NCBI GenBank assembly: GCA_003134965.1
Contig: PLDA01000003.1
Coordinates: 1-64,000, forward strand
DNA length: 64,000 bases
Origin: Vulcanimicrobium winogradskyi
Lineage (GTDB): Bacteria; Vulcanimicrobiota; Vulcanimicrobiia; Vulcanimicrobiales; Vulcanimicrobiaceae
Reading direction: 5' to 3'
Below, piece by piece: positions 29,983-37,973 of the stretch. The position numbers and the translations under genes were made by a program. The notes beneath the pieces were generated by a model, which saw only the letters and a list, made by a program, of their open reading frames with translations, did not search any database and was not told the origin of the DNA. Position 1 is the stretch's first letter; every line of letters begins with the position of its first letter.

Positions 29983-31170
29983 ATGTCCGCTACGCTGCCT
30001 GCCCCCGACGTCGCCGCTCGCGCCACCGAGATTCGGCGGGAGATCCATCGGCATCCCGAGCTCGGGTTCGAAGAGACGAACACGCAGGCGATCGTCGAGC
30101 GCGAGCTCGACGCGCTGGGGATCGAGCACCGGCGCGTGGCGCGGACGGGGGTGGTCGGGATCGTGCGCGGCGCGCTGCCGGGTCACGTGACGGGGTTGCG
30201 GGCCGACATGGACGCGCTGCCGATCACCGAGGATTCTGGTGAAGCGTGCGCCTCGCAAATCCCCGGCAAGATGCACGCGTGCGGGCACGACTCGCACACC
30301 GCGATGCTGCTCGGGGCGGCGCGCGTGCTGCAAGAGTCGCGCGATTCGTTTCACGGCACCGCGGTACTGCTGTTTCAGCCGGCGGAAGAAGGGCCGGGCG
30401 GCGCGCAGCCGATGATCGACGAAGGCGCGCTCGACGATCCGCGCGTCGAAGCCGTCACGATGCTGCACGTCGATCCGCGGCTCGCGACCGGATCGATCGG
30501 GATTACGCCGGGACCGGTGAACGCGGCGGCCGACGAGTTCCACCTCACCATTCGCGGCAAGGGCGGGCACGGCGCGTATCCGCACAAGGCCGTCGACGTG
30601 ATCCCGTGCGCGGCCGCGACGATCCTCGCGCTGCAGAACGTCGCCGCGCGCGAGACCGATCCGCTGGCATCGATCGTCGTGACGATCGGCACGATCGAAG
30701 GCGGCTACCGCAACAACGTGATCGCCGACCGCGTCTTCATGACCGGCACGCTGCGCACGCACGATCCGGCGGTTCGCGAAGCGGCCGAAACGAAGCTGCG
30801 GCGTATCGTCGATGGCGTCGCCGCCGCATACGGCGCGCACGCCGAGCTGCAGATGATCTTCGGGTATCCGCCGGTCGTCAACGACGGCGCGCTCACGGAA
30901 TCGTTCGCCGAGTACACGCGCGCCAACGGGTTCACGGTCGAACGGCCGGCGCCGACGATGGGCGGTGAGGACTTCGCCTATTTCGCGCAGCGCGTGCCCG
31001 GCGTCATGGTGCGGCTCGGCATCTACAACGAAGCCGTGGGCAGCATCCACTCCGGACACAGCCCGCAGTTCCGACTCGACGAGGGCGCGATCCCGACCGG
31101 GATCGCCACGCTGGTCGCGTTCGCCCGCGGCGTCGGCGACGGCTCCGTCCCCATCCCCGCCGGCCCGTAG
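29983..31170 (+). CDS. M20 family amidohydrolase (IAA-amino acid/hippurate hydrolase type)
   Basis: The 395-residue metallohydrolase cleaves amide-linked acyl or amino acid groups. Metal and catalytic motifs are MHACGHDSHTAMLLG (Cys100, His102), FQPAEEGPGGA (Glu135-Glu136) and GGEDFAYFAQRVPG near the C-terminus. The central lid domain contains the GKGGHGAYPHKAVD stretch. The Cys in the first metal motif places it with the IAA-amino acid hydrolase and hippuricase branch. Its true substrate cannot be read from the sequence. A gap of about 90 bases with a repeat and a terminator separates it from ftsZ. Confidence 0.9.
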   Translation: MSATLPAPDVAARATEIRREIHRHPELGFEETNTQAIVERELDALGIEHRRVARTGVVGIVRGALPGHVTGLRADMDALPITEDSGEACASQIPGKMHACGHDSHTAMLLGAARVLQESRDSFHGTAVLLFQPAEEGPGGAQPMIDEGALDDPRVEAVTMLHVDPRLATGSIGITPGPVNAAADEFHLTIRGKGGHGAYPHKAVDVIPCAAATILALQNVAARETDPLASIVVTIGTIEGGYRNNVIADRVFMTGTLRTHDPAVREAAETKLRRIVDGVAAAYGAHAELQMIFGYPPVVNDGALTESFAEYTRANGFTVERPAPTMGGEDFAYFAQRVPGVMVRLGIYNEAVGSIHSGHSPQFRLDEGAIPTGIATLVAFARGVGDGSVPIPAGP

Positions 31171-31230
31171 CGGTTTCCACAGCTTCCCCAGGGTCGTCCA
31201 CAACGTGTAGTACCGAATGTGGAGGGGGTG

Positions 31231-31244
31231 CACAATATATTGTG
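31231..31244. promoter_or_regulatory. perfect 14-bp palindrome CACAATATATTGTG
   Basis: The palindrome lies 46 bases before the SRPBCC gene start and matches, with two changes, the site in front of ftsA (27521-27534). The surroundings share further features: TTTCCACAG, GTCCACAAC and TGTGGAGG words before it and GGGCGG after it. The shape resembles an NrdR-type box (ACAC-AT-rich-GTGT), but nrd genes are not seen here. Confidence 0.5.
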
Positions 31245-31290
31245 GTGAGCGGCAGGGCGGGGCCCTAGGTTACGGCGAACCAGAGGGTTC

Positions 31291-31797
31291 ATGGCAATGC
31301 CGTCCGTGTCTCTCGACCGGCCGTCACCGCGGGCGCTCCACCGCAGCCAAGATGTCGCGTCGCCCGCGCGAACCGCATTCGATCTCGTCTGTGAGGTCGA
31401 AAAGTGGCCGGTGTGGCTTTCTTTCATGCGCAGTGCGCAGCGCGTCGAGCCGGGCGAGCCGATCGCTCTTGGCAGCGAGGTGGCGATCCGCTCGAACCTC
31501 CCCGGCGAAGACGAGGAGCTGTTCGAAGTGGACCGGTTCATCCCGGGCCACGTGCTCTCGCTCGTCGGCGCGTACTCCGTGCGGCGCCGGATCGACATTC
31601 GCATCGAGCAAAAGAGCGCTCGCTCGAAGCTCGTCGTGCGCGTCGATTACCCGACCTACGGCGGGGTTCTGGGCGCGCTGATCGACCGGCTCACCCGGCG
31701 CCGCAAGCTCGACCTCGCGCTGAACGACTCGCTCATCCACTTCAAGGGTCTGTGCGAGTTCGACCAGTCGCCCGACGCGATTCTGGACGACTTCTAG
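31291..31797 (+). CDS. SRPBCC (START/polyketide cyclase-like) protein
   Basis: The 168-residue protein has the typical opening of polyketide-cyclase-type SRPBCC proteins: a strand, then SPARTAFDLVCEVEKWPVWLSFM, where the W-P-W pattern marks the first helix. The rest alternates strands and ends in a long helix (about 130-155). These proteins bind a hydrophobic ligand in a deep pocket. No ligand can be inferred. It stands alone behind a palindromic site, about 120 bases after the amidohydrolase gene. Confidence 0.75.
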   Translation: MAMPSVSLDRPSPRALHRSQDVASPARTAFDLVCEVEKWPVWLSFMRSAQRVEPGEPIALGSEVAIRSNLPGEDEELFEVDRFIPGHVLSLVGAYSVRRRIDIRIEQKSARSKLVVRVDYPTYGGVLGALIDRLTRRRKLDLALNDSLIHFKGLCEFDQSPDAILDDF

Positions 31798-31867
31798 CAC
31801 TCGTTGACTGGGTCTGCTAAAGCCGGTACACTGTAGGGAGCACCTTTCCCCTCCCGGAGACCTTCCT

Positions 31868-32236
31868 TTGCCCCTGTACGATTACCGGTGCCGCGACTGC
31901 TCGACGGTCACCGAGGTCCGCCACGGCTTCCGCGAAGCCTACGACGGCACGTGTCCGAACTGCGGTGGCGGGCTTGCCCGCGTCTTCAATCCGGCCGGGA
32001 TCGTGTTCAAGGGCTCCGGGTTCTACGTGAACGACTCTCGCAAGCCGAGCGCCTCGGAGGGCGCGGGCTCGCCGGCGACGGCTTCCGGATCGGACGCGAA
32101 ACCGGCCGCCGGGAATGACGCGAAACCGGCCGCCGGGACTGACGCGAAACCGGCCGCCGGATCGACCCCGGCCGCAAGCTCGTCTTCGACCGGCAGCGAT
32201 TCCAGCCCGAAGAAGAGCGAGTCGAGCGCCGCCTAG
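31868..32236 (+). CDS. FmdB-type zinc-ribbon protein with repeated tail
   Basis: The 122-residue protein starts at TTG 31868. Its N-terminal zinc ribbon is MPLYDYRCRDC (Cys8, Cys11) and CPNC (Cys29, Cys32), followed by the GSGFYVNDSR stretch typical of FmdB regulatory-type proteins. The C-terminal half is low-complexity, rich in Ala, Ser, Lys and Pro, with a DAKPAAG unit repeated three times. FmdB-like proteins are common and their role is largely unknown. Confidence 0.85.
   Translation: MPLYDYRCRDCSTVTEVRHGFREAYDGTCPNCGGGLARVFNPAGIVFKGSGFYVNDSRKPSASEGAGSPATASGSDAKPAAGNDAKPAAGTDAKPAAGSTPAASSSSTGSDSSPKKSESSAA
32093..32161 (+). repeat. 24-bp tandem repeat inside the FmdB-like gene
   Basis: Three nearly perfect units begin GACGCGAAACCGGCCGCCGG and encode DAKPAAG plus one variable residue. 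Units are 24, 24 and 21 bases. In-frame slippage could change the tail length without disturbing the gene. Confidence 0.85.
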
Positions 32237-32239
32237 CCC

Positions 32240-32578
32240 GTGTCGCCGCACGCGCTCGTCTGGTGGGCGATCCTGGTCGCCCTGATCGTCGTCCTCGCCC
32301 TCACCGGCGCGCAGGGCCTTCGTGCGTGGCGCGAACTCAAGCGGCTCGGGGCCCGCGTGGAGGCGCTCGCCGACCTTCCGGTCGTGAGCGCGCTCGAGCG
32401 CGCCGATGCCGACGGCCGCCGGATCGAGGCCGCCGTCGCAGCGCTGCCCGCGCTGCTCGAACGAGCCAAGGCCGCGGCAGCCGTGATCCGGCAGGGCCCC
32501 GTGCCCGTGCAACTCGTCGTCGCAATCGCGCGCATCCGTGCCGAGATCGCGGCCTTCCGCAGGTTCTCGGCCCGCTAA
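32240..32578 (+). CDS. small membrane protein with helical domain
   Basis: GTG 32240 gives 112 residues, three bases after the FmdB-like stop. One transmembrane helix (about 6-24, ALVWWAILVALIVVLALTG) precedes a long charged helix rich in Ala, Leu and Arg that may form a coiled coil. It resembles DUF948-type proteins in shape only. No function assigned. Probably co-transcribed with the zinc-ribbon gene. Confidence 0.6.
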   Translation: MSPHALVWWAILVALIVVLALTGAQGLRAWRELKRLGARVEALADLPVVSALERADADGRRIEAAVAALPALLERAKAAAAVIRQGPVPVQLVVAIARIRAEIAAFRRFSAR

Positions 32579-32583
32579 CGGAG

Positions 32584-33669
32584 TTAGCTCGGCTTTGGGC
32601 CGTCCTCGGGCGGCTCCCACGACCAGCCGAACCCGGTCTTCGGTTCGCCCTGCCCGCCGAACGGCGGGATCTCCCCCGACTCCTCCGGGAGTGCGAACGG
32701 CGCGCCGAACGGCGCCGCCGCGGGCGGGAGCGGGACGACGGGCGGAAGGATCGGGGCGTCAGGGTCGGGACCGAATCCCGGCGGTGGGGCGCCCAGGTGC
32801 TGCGGCTCCGGAGTCCAGCCGCCCGGTGATGCCGGGGGCGGAGACGGCGCGATGCGCGGCGGCGGAGGGGGCGGTGGCGCTACGGCGGCCGGCGCCGTAC
32901 GGCGTGCGATCGGCGGCGCGGGGGCGACGTCCTTGCGGAAAGGTGCCGCGCTGCCCGACCCGAGCGTGACCCCGGCGGCGGTCCCGACCAAAACGATCCG
33001 CGAGAGCGGCAGCAGCTGCGCGTCCGGGCGCGCCGCGAGCGCGCGCAGCTCGTCGAGATAGCCCTGTGGCAGATCCTCGATCGCCATCGCGTCGAGCACG
33101 AGCGAGACCGTCTCCGCGACCGCCTTTCTCGGCGGGACTTTCGTGAAGGTGAACAGGTTCTGCCACACCTCCGCTTTCACGATCGCCAGCAGCTTGCGCC
33201 AGTGGTCGATCGTTTGATAGCCCTCGAACTGACCGTTTTCGCGCTTGGCGCGCGAGTAGAGCGCGGCGATCCGCTTGCCGAGCGCATCCGCCGGCGGCGA
33301 CGGTTCGACGATTGCGACCCGCCGGCCGACGCGGGCGAGCTCGGAGACGACCTGCGCGTGAAAGCCGGGATCGATCTCGTGCAGGTAATGCATCGCAATC
33401 GCGACGTCGTAGCTGCCCTCGGTCGCGGCGATCATCGTCGCGCTGCCGCGCATCGCGCTCGCGCCGAGCCGTTCGACCGCGGCGATCTGCGCGTCGGTCG
33501 ATGCGACGACGGTGACGTCGACGCCGATCTCGACCGCGCGTCCGACCCAGGCGCCGTCGTTGGCGAGGCCGAGGAAGATCGCGCGCTCGCCCGAGCGCAG
33601 CGCGAGCGCGTTCCAGATCTGTTCGTCGATCCGGTACGACTCGCGCTGGAAATCAGAGACGTCGTTCAT
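32584..33669 (-). CDS. SAM-dependent methyltransferase-like protein with proline-rich tail
   Basis: ATG 33669 gives 361 residues. The first 200 follow a Rossmann methyltransferase pattern: RAIFLGLANDGAWVGRAVEIG (motif I region), then VTVVASTDAQIAAVERLG, then SYDVAIAMHYLHEIDPGFH (motif IV region). The glycine-rich motif is degenerate. From about residue 245 the tail is very rich in Pro with PPPPPPP runs, so probably disordered. The start codon directly follows the last base of tRNA-Leu, and its first four bases overlap the end of the permease-glycosidase frame. Substrate unknown. Confidence 0.7.
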   Translation of the reverse strand: MNDVSDFQRESYRIDEQIWNALALRSGERAIFLGLANDGAWVGRAVEIGVDVTVVASTDAQIAAVERLGASAMRGSATMIAATEGSYDVAIAMHYLHEIDPGFHAQVVSELARVGRRVAIVEPSPPADALGKRIAALYSRAKRENGQFEGYQTIDHWRKLLAIVKAEVWQNLFTFTKVPPRKAVAETVSLVLDAMAIEDLPQGYLDELRALAARPDAQLLPLSRIVLVGTAAGVTLGSGSAAPFRKDVAPAPPIARRTAPAAVAPPPPPPPRIAPSPPPASPGGWTPEPQHLGAPPPGFGPDPDAPILPPVVPLPPAAAPFGAPFALPEESGEIPPFGGQGEPKTGFGWSWEPPEDGPKPS

Positions 33670-36600
33670 TGGGGAAGGTGGGACTCGAACCCACATGAGC
33701 TCTCACTCGGTCGCTTTTGAGGCGACTGCGTATACCATTTCGCCACTTCCCCGTTCTCGCTGGACGGAGGTCGATTCGCGGCAACCCACGCCCGCTCCGC
33801 CTCCACGAACGCCAACGCGCCCGCCCGGGTCTGCGCACGTGCGATGGCGTAGGTGACGCGCCGCCAGCCGGGGGCGAGGACCAAGCGCAGCGCCCCGTTC
33901 GAACGGTGCGGTTCCCAGCCGGCCGACTCGACATCGCCCGGTCGCCATGATACCGCGACGACATTCCAAGCGTTCGCGTAGCCCGAGAGCATGAACATCC
34001 CGCGTGGAGCCTCAAGCGTCTGGGCTCCCTGAATCGACTCCGAGGCGGTATAGGGGATTCTGGTCGGCTTGCCGTCGATGTTCGGTCTGGTGCTAAGCGC
34101 CGACAGCACGACGCCGCGTTGCCGGTCCGCACCTGCTCCGCTCCCGAACAAGACGTGCTCGTCGACAATCAATCGCGCCGATCCAGGCTGCAGCGACACG
34201 ACGCGCTCGAATCGCGCGCCGGAGGGGACGACGTCCGGGACGTCGGCGACGAGCCGCACACTGCCGCCCGCCGCGTCGCACACGGCGTACCGTCGGTTGA
34301 ACGTGCCGGCCGGATAGGAGTGGGTGTATTTGGCGATACGGTCGGTCGCCGACGCCGGCGGCTGAAGAAGGACGTCGTCGCGCAGCCCTCCGGTCGCGTC
34401 GAAGACGTTCTCCATGCTCGGCGGCGCATACGCGCTGCGCTCTGCGGGCGCGGCGAGGAGCCCGAAAACGGGGATGCGAGCGCCGCCGTCTGGCACGATC
34501 ACCGCGCGAGCGAACGTATTCTGCAGGACGACGGCGCTGGAGCCGTCGGCGAATGCGTCCGCGCGATAGGTCTCGGACGACGCTCCCGGCGCGTGCATCC
34601 CCATCAGCGTCACGTTCGTCGATCGCGACAGGTTGACGTTGTCGAAGCCGCCTTCGTCGTCGATGACGTCGTTGTGGAAGCTGGGCGGCTGCGTTTCGTC
34701 GCGCAGCGCTCCGCTGGCCAAGATCCGGAGGCGATCGCCGTGCTGCACCGGCTGCGCGAAGAGCCGCCCGCCGATCGCACCGGCTATCTCACAGGGACCT
34801 CCGTATGCCGCCGAGACCCAAACGCCGCCGGCATCGGACGAAAGATAACAGTTCGTCGAGATCCGAGCATCCTTAGGATACCGTGGGTCGAGCATCGATA
34901 GGTGCACGTCGATCGCGACGACGCGCCCGCTGCGCTGCCACACATCGAACGGCGGGATGTCGACGTGCCGGCCGACGATATCGCGATGTGATGCGTCCAC
35001 GTGGAGCGGCTTGTCGCTCCAGTTGACGGCGACCAGGAGCGTGCCGCCGGGACCGCTCAGGATGGTCCCCGGCAGATGCTCGGCCGGGACGCGCGCGCTC
35101 ACCGATCCGCCGCGGGCGGCGAAAGACCGGAGCAGCGCCGCTCGCGCGTGACGCGTGGCGTCGTCGTCCAGCACCAGCGTTCGAATACCGCGGAGCGTCT
35201 CCGCGGTCGCGTACCTCAAGTCGATGATCTCGCATGGCGTCCCTTGCGCGTTGCACTCGCGAACGTGCTCGCGAAAACGCGCAAGGGCAGGACCGGAACG
35301 GGCCGCGTCGCCGGGATACGCCGAGGCCGAATAGGCCACGGCGACATCGGCGAGCCGCCGCGACTCGGCAAACAATGGTCCGAACGTGCGGATCGTCCCT
35401 CCGAAGCCTTGCGTGGCGAAGAGGCGAGGGCCCCAAAGCGACGACGGCACTGTGCGCTCGTCTGGGGTGAAAAGGCTCAACGCGGGATGCCACGGGTAGC
35501 GCAGCGCGGCGTCCCATGCGTAGAGTGCGTTCGAAAACGGCGCCTCCCAGCCGAACGGGGCGAGCGTGTCCTGCATCGGGAAGTCGACGATACCGTGCGC
35601 GCCCCAGGCCAGCAGCTCGTAGAGCGCAAGGTCGGTGTTCTGCGGGTCCGCCGGACGCGGCTGCGGGTCCTCCGGCTGCGCGAGCCAGCCGGCCTGAAAC
35701 TCGCTCGTCGCCAACGGGCCGCGGCGATTGGTCCGCAGCGTCGCGGTCGCGACGTCCAATGCGACGCGGTCGTGCTCACCGATCGCGTACGCGTCGCTCT
35801 GATACCAGTTCCCCATCGTCCAGACCGGCGACGAGGCCGGGACACGCATCGCGTACGTGTTGATGAACGTCGGCGTACGTGGTCCGACGACGTCGCGAAC
35901 CTGCGCGTCGAGCCAGCGCAGATACCGCTCGAGATTCGGTGCGGGGAACGTTTGATTGTCGGCGTACGCGGCCTGGTCGTCGTCGAGCTGAACGGCGAGC
36001 ACCCGATCGGCGACCGGTCGAAACTCTTCCAGTGCGCGATGCAGCCAGCGCGACGTGTAGCGCAGGTGCGTCGCGTTGCGCATCCACTCGGCGGCGGCAT
36101 CGTCACTGCGCGCGTTCTGGAGCGTGGCCGTCGCCGGATAGCGTCCTTCGAGCACGTCGTGCAGCGGCATGCCGTATTCGGGTCGCTGCAGCAGCCACGC
36201 GGGATACCCGCCGTTCCGCCACTCGTTTCGGACCACTGGGCCTGGGCGGACGACGAAGGCGAAGCCGAGCTCGCGGCCCAGCCGCAGGACTTCGCGCAGA
36301 TCGCGCCGCGGGCTCGTCCGGCCCTCGAAATCGAAGTCGCCGTCGGCGAGCTCGTGCCAATTCCACGGCACGTATAGGTCGAGCGTGTTGGCCCCGAGCT
36401 TTTTCAGCTCGAGCATCGACGCGCGCCATTCGGAGCGGGGGAGCCGTTCGTAGAAAAAGGCGGAGCCCCAGAAGAAGAACGGCTTTCCGTCCAGCGTGAG
36501 CGTCGGGTCACCGGCACGCTGGGCAATCGTCGCATGACCGAAAGCCGGCGTCGCGCCTGCCGGCGCCGCGCTCGCGGGTGTTCCGAAGAATACCAGCGCG

Positions 36601-37973
36601 AGCAACGACGCTACCGTTGCGCCGCTGAACGGCCAAATTCGCGTGATCCGCGCGCGTACCAGATATACGGCGGCACCGACGGCAAGCGTGCCGAGCCCGA
36701 AACCGATCGCGACCTTGCCGGTCGAAACGAACAGGTATAGCCAGCCGGCGAGAGCGATCAACGGCGGCAACGGATAGAACGGGATGCGGAACGGTGCACT
36801 GCCTGTGCGCCGCGCGAGAGCCAGCGCGACGACCTGCCCAGCACCTTGCACGATCACGATCCCGGCAGTCAGCGCGTTGATCACGGCGTCCAGGGGCAGC
36901 AGCGAAGCGGGGAGCGCGAGGAGACCGATCGCGATCAGCGAGACCGCCGGGAACTTCCCGCTCGGGTGCAGCCGCGCGAACGGAGCGAGGAAGTCTCCAT
37001 CACGCGCAGCGGCGAACGGGATGCGCGAGGCGCCGAGCAGTAGACCGTACGTCGAGCCGAACGCGGTGATCAGTACCGCAACGGTGACCGCGATCGCGAA
37101 CGGCGCACCGAAGGCGCGCTCGGCGACGAGCGAGGCGATCGTGCTCGATGCGGCGATCTCTTTCGCCGGCACCGCGACCGCGACGCCCAGGTTCAGCAGC
37201 ACGTACGCGACGCCGACGAAGAGCACCGAGAGGACGACCGCGAGCGGGATCGTGCGCACCGGCGCGATCACCTCGTCGCCAAGCGCGCACACGTCGCCGT
37301 ACCCGCCGTAGTCGTAGAGCGTGATTACCAGCGCGCCGCCGAGTGCGACCAGCCCGACCGAGAAGTTGAACGTCGACGGTATCGTCTGCGCGAGCGGCGC
37401 GTACGGGTGGGTCAGTCCCGCGAACGCGACCACCAGCAGCGTAACGAGCGCCACCGCGCCGAGGACGAGCGCGGCGCGCGCGATCTGCGGGATCGCGCGA
37501 TACAGAGCGGCGAGCGTCACGATGCCGACACCGACAGCGACCAGATGGGTCGGAATCGGAGCGGCGAGCGCGGGTATCAGATATGCCGCGTACTGCGCGA
37601 AACCGATGTAGCCGGATGCGAGGATCAGGGGCGCCCAGAACAGGAACTGCCAGACGAAGAGGAAGGCGACGAAGCGCCCGGGACCACGCGGTCCGAAGGC
37701 CTCGCGCAGATACGTGTACGTCCCGCCGCTGCGCGGATACCGCGACGCCAACTCCGCCCAAACCAGGCCGTCGCAGAGTGCGATCAGCGCGCCCAGGACC
37801 CAGGCGACCGCCGAGACCGAGCCGTGGAGCGCCGCGACGACCAGCGGCAGCGTGATGAAGGGACCGGCTCCGACCATCGTCGCTACGTTGATCGCGACCG
37901 CCGAACGCAGGCCCACGCCTCGGATCATTCGAACGCCATTCGCCGTCTCGTGAACGAACTCTCGCAACTCCAA
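33666..37973 (-). CDS. APC-family permease fused to GH35-like glycosidase
   Basis: A continuous 1435-residue frame. Residues 1 to about 440 form an amino acid/polyamine-type (APC) permease: GLRSAVAINVATMVGAGPFI is the usual first helix with its GAGPF turn, and about twelve helices follow. An extra hydrophobic segment (about 455-480) then leads into a GH35 beta-galactosidase-like domain from about 490 (LDGKPFFFWGSAFFYERLP, YVPWNWHE). The nucleophile-type Glu758 (TSEFQAGW) is present, but the acid/base ENE motif reads Asp-Asp-Asp at 664-666. The last about 28 residues are encoded by the tRNA-Leu gene. The extra segment would place the enzyme outside the cell. Confidence 0.8.
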   Translation of the reverse strand: MELREFVHETANGVRMIRGVGLRSAVAINVATMVGAGPFITLPLVVAALHGSVSAVAWVLGALIALCDGLVWAELASRYPRSGGTYTYLREAFGPRGPGRFVAFLFVWQFLFWAPLILASGYIGFAQYAAYLIPALAAPIPTHLVAVGVGIVTLAALYRAIPQIARAALVLGAVALVTLLVVAFAGLTHPYAPLAQTIPSTFNFSVGLVALGGALVITLYDYGGYGDVCALGDEVIAPVRTIPLAVVLSVLFVGVAYVLLNLGVAVAVPAKEIAASSTIASLVAERAFGAPFAIAVTVAVLITAFGSTYGLLLGASRIPFAAARDGDFLAPFARLHPSGKFPAVSLIAIGLLALPASLLPLDAVINALTAGIVIVQGAGQVVALALARRTGSAPFRIPFYPLPPLIALAGWLYLFVSTGKVAIGFGLGTLAVGAAVYLVRARITRIWPFSGATVASLLALVFFGTPASAAPAGATPAFGHATIAQRAGDPTLTLDGKPFFFWGSAFFYERLPRSEWRASMLELKKLGANTLDLYVPWNWHELADGDFDFEGRTSPRRDLREVLRLGRELGFAFVVRPGPVVRNEWRNGGYPAWLLQRPEYGMPLHDVLEGRYPATATLQNARSDDAAAEWMRNATHLRYTSRWLHRALEEFRPVADRVLAVQLDDDQAAYADNQTFPAPNLERYLRWLDAQVRDVVGPRTPTFINTYAMRVPASSPVWTMGNWYQSDAYAIGEHDRVALDVATATLRTNRRGPLATSEFQAGWLAQPEDPQPRPADPQNTDLALYELLAWGAHGIVDFPMQDTLAPFGWEAPFSNALYAWDAALRYPWHPALSLFTPDERTVPSSLWGPRLFATQGFGGTIRTFGPLFAESRRLADVAVAYSASAYPGDAARSGPALARFREHVRECNAQGTPCEIIDLRYATAETLRGIRTLVLDDDATRHARAALLRSFAARGGSVSARVPAEHLPGTILSGPGGTLLVAVNWSDKPLHVDASHRDIVGRHVDIPPFDVWQRSGRVVAIDVHLSMLDPRYPKDARISTNCYLSSDAGGVWVSAAYGGPCEIAGAIGGRLFAQPVQHGDRLRILASGALRDETQPPSFHNDVIDDEGGFDNVNLSRSTNVTLMGMHAPGASSETYRADAFADGSSAVVLQNTFARAVIVPDGGARIPVFGLLAAPAERSAYAPPSMENVFDATGGLRDDVLLQPPASATDRIAKYTHSYPAGTFNRRYAVCDAAGGSVRLVADVPDVVPSGARFERVVSLQPGSARLIVDEHVLFGSGAGADRQRGVVLSALSTRPNIDGKPTRIPYTASESIQGAQTLEAPRGMFMLSGYANAWNVVAVSWRPGDVESAGWEPHRSNGALRLVLAPGWRRVTYAIARAQTRAGALAFVEAERAWVAANRPPSSENGEVAKWYTQSPQKRPSESSCGFESHLPQ
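33670..33752 (-). tRNA. tRNA-Leu (anticodon CAA)
   Basis: The minus strand folds as a class II tRNA: acceptor GGGGAAG/CTTCCCC, anticodon stem GTCGC/GCGAC around loop CTCAAAA (anticodon CAA), a long variable arm (GAGTGAGAGCTC) and T arm GTGGG-TTCGAGT-CCCAC. The 3' CCA is not encoded. The gene is contained in the 3' end of the permease-glycosidase reading frame on the same strand, and the next gene starts at the base after the discriminator. Confidence 0.93.
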
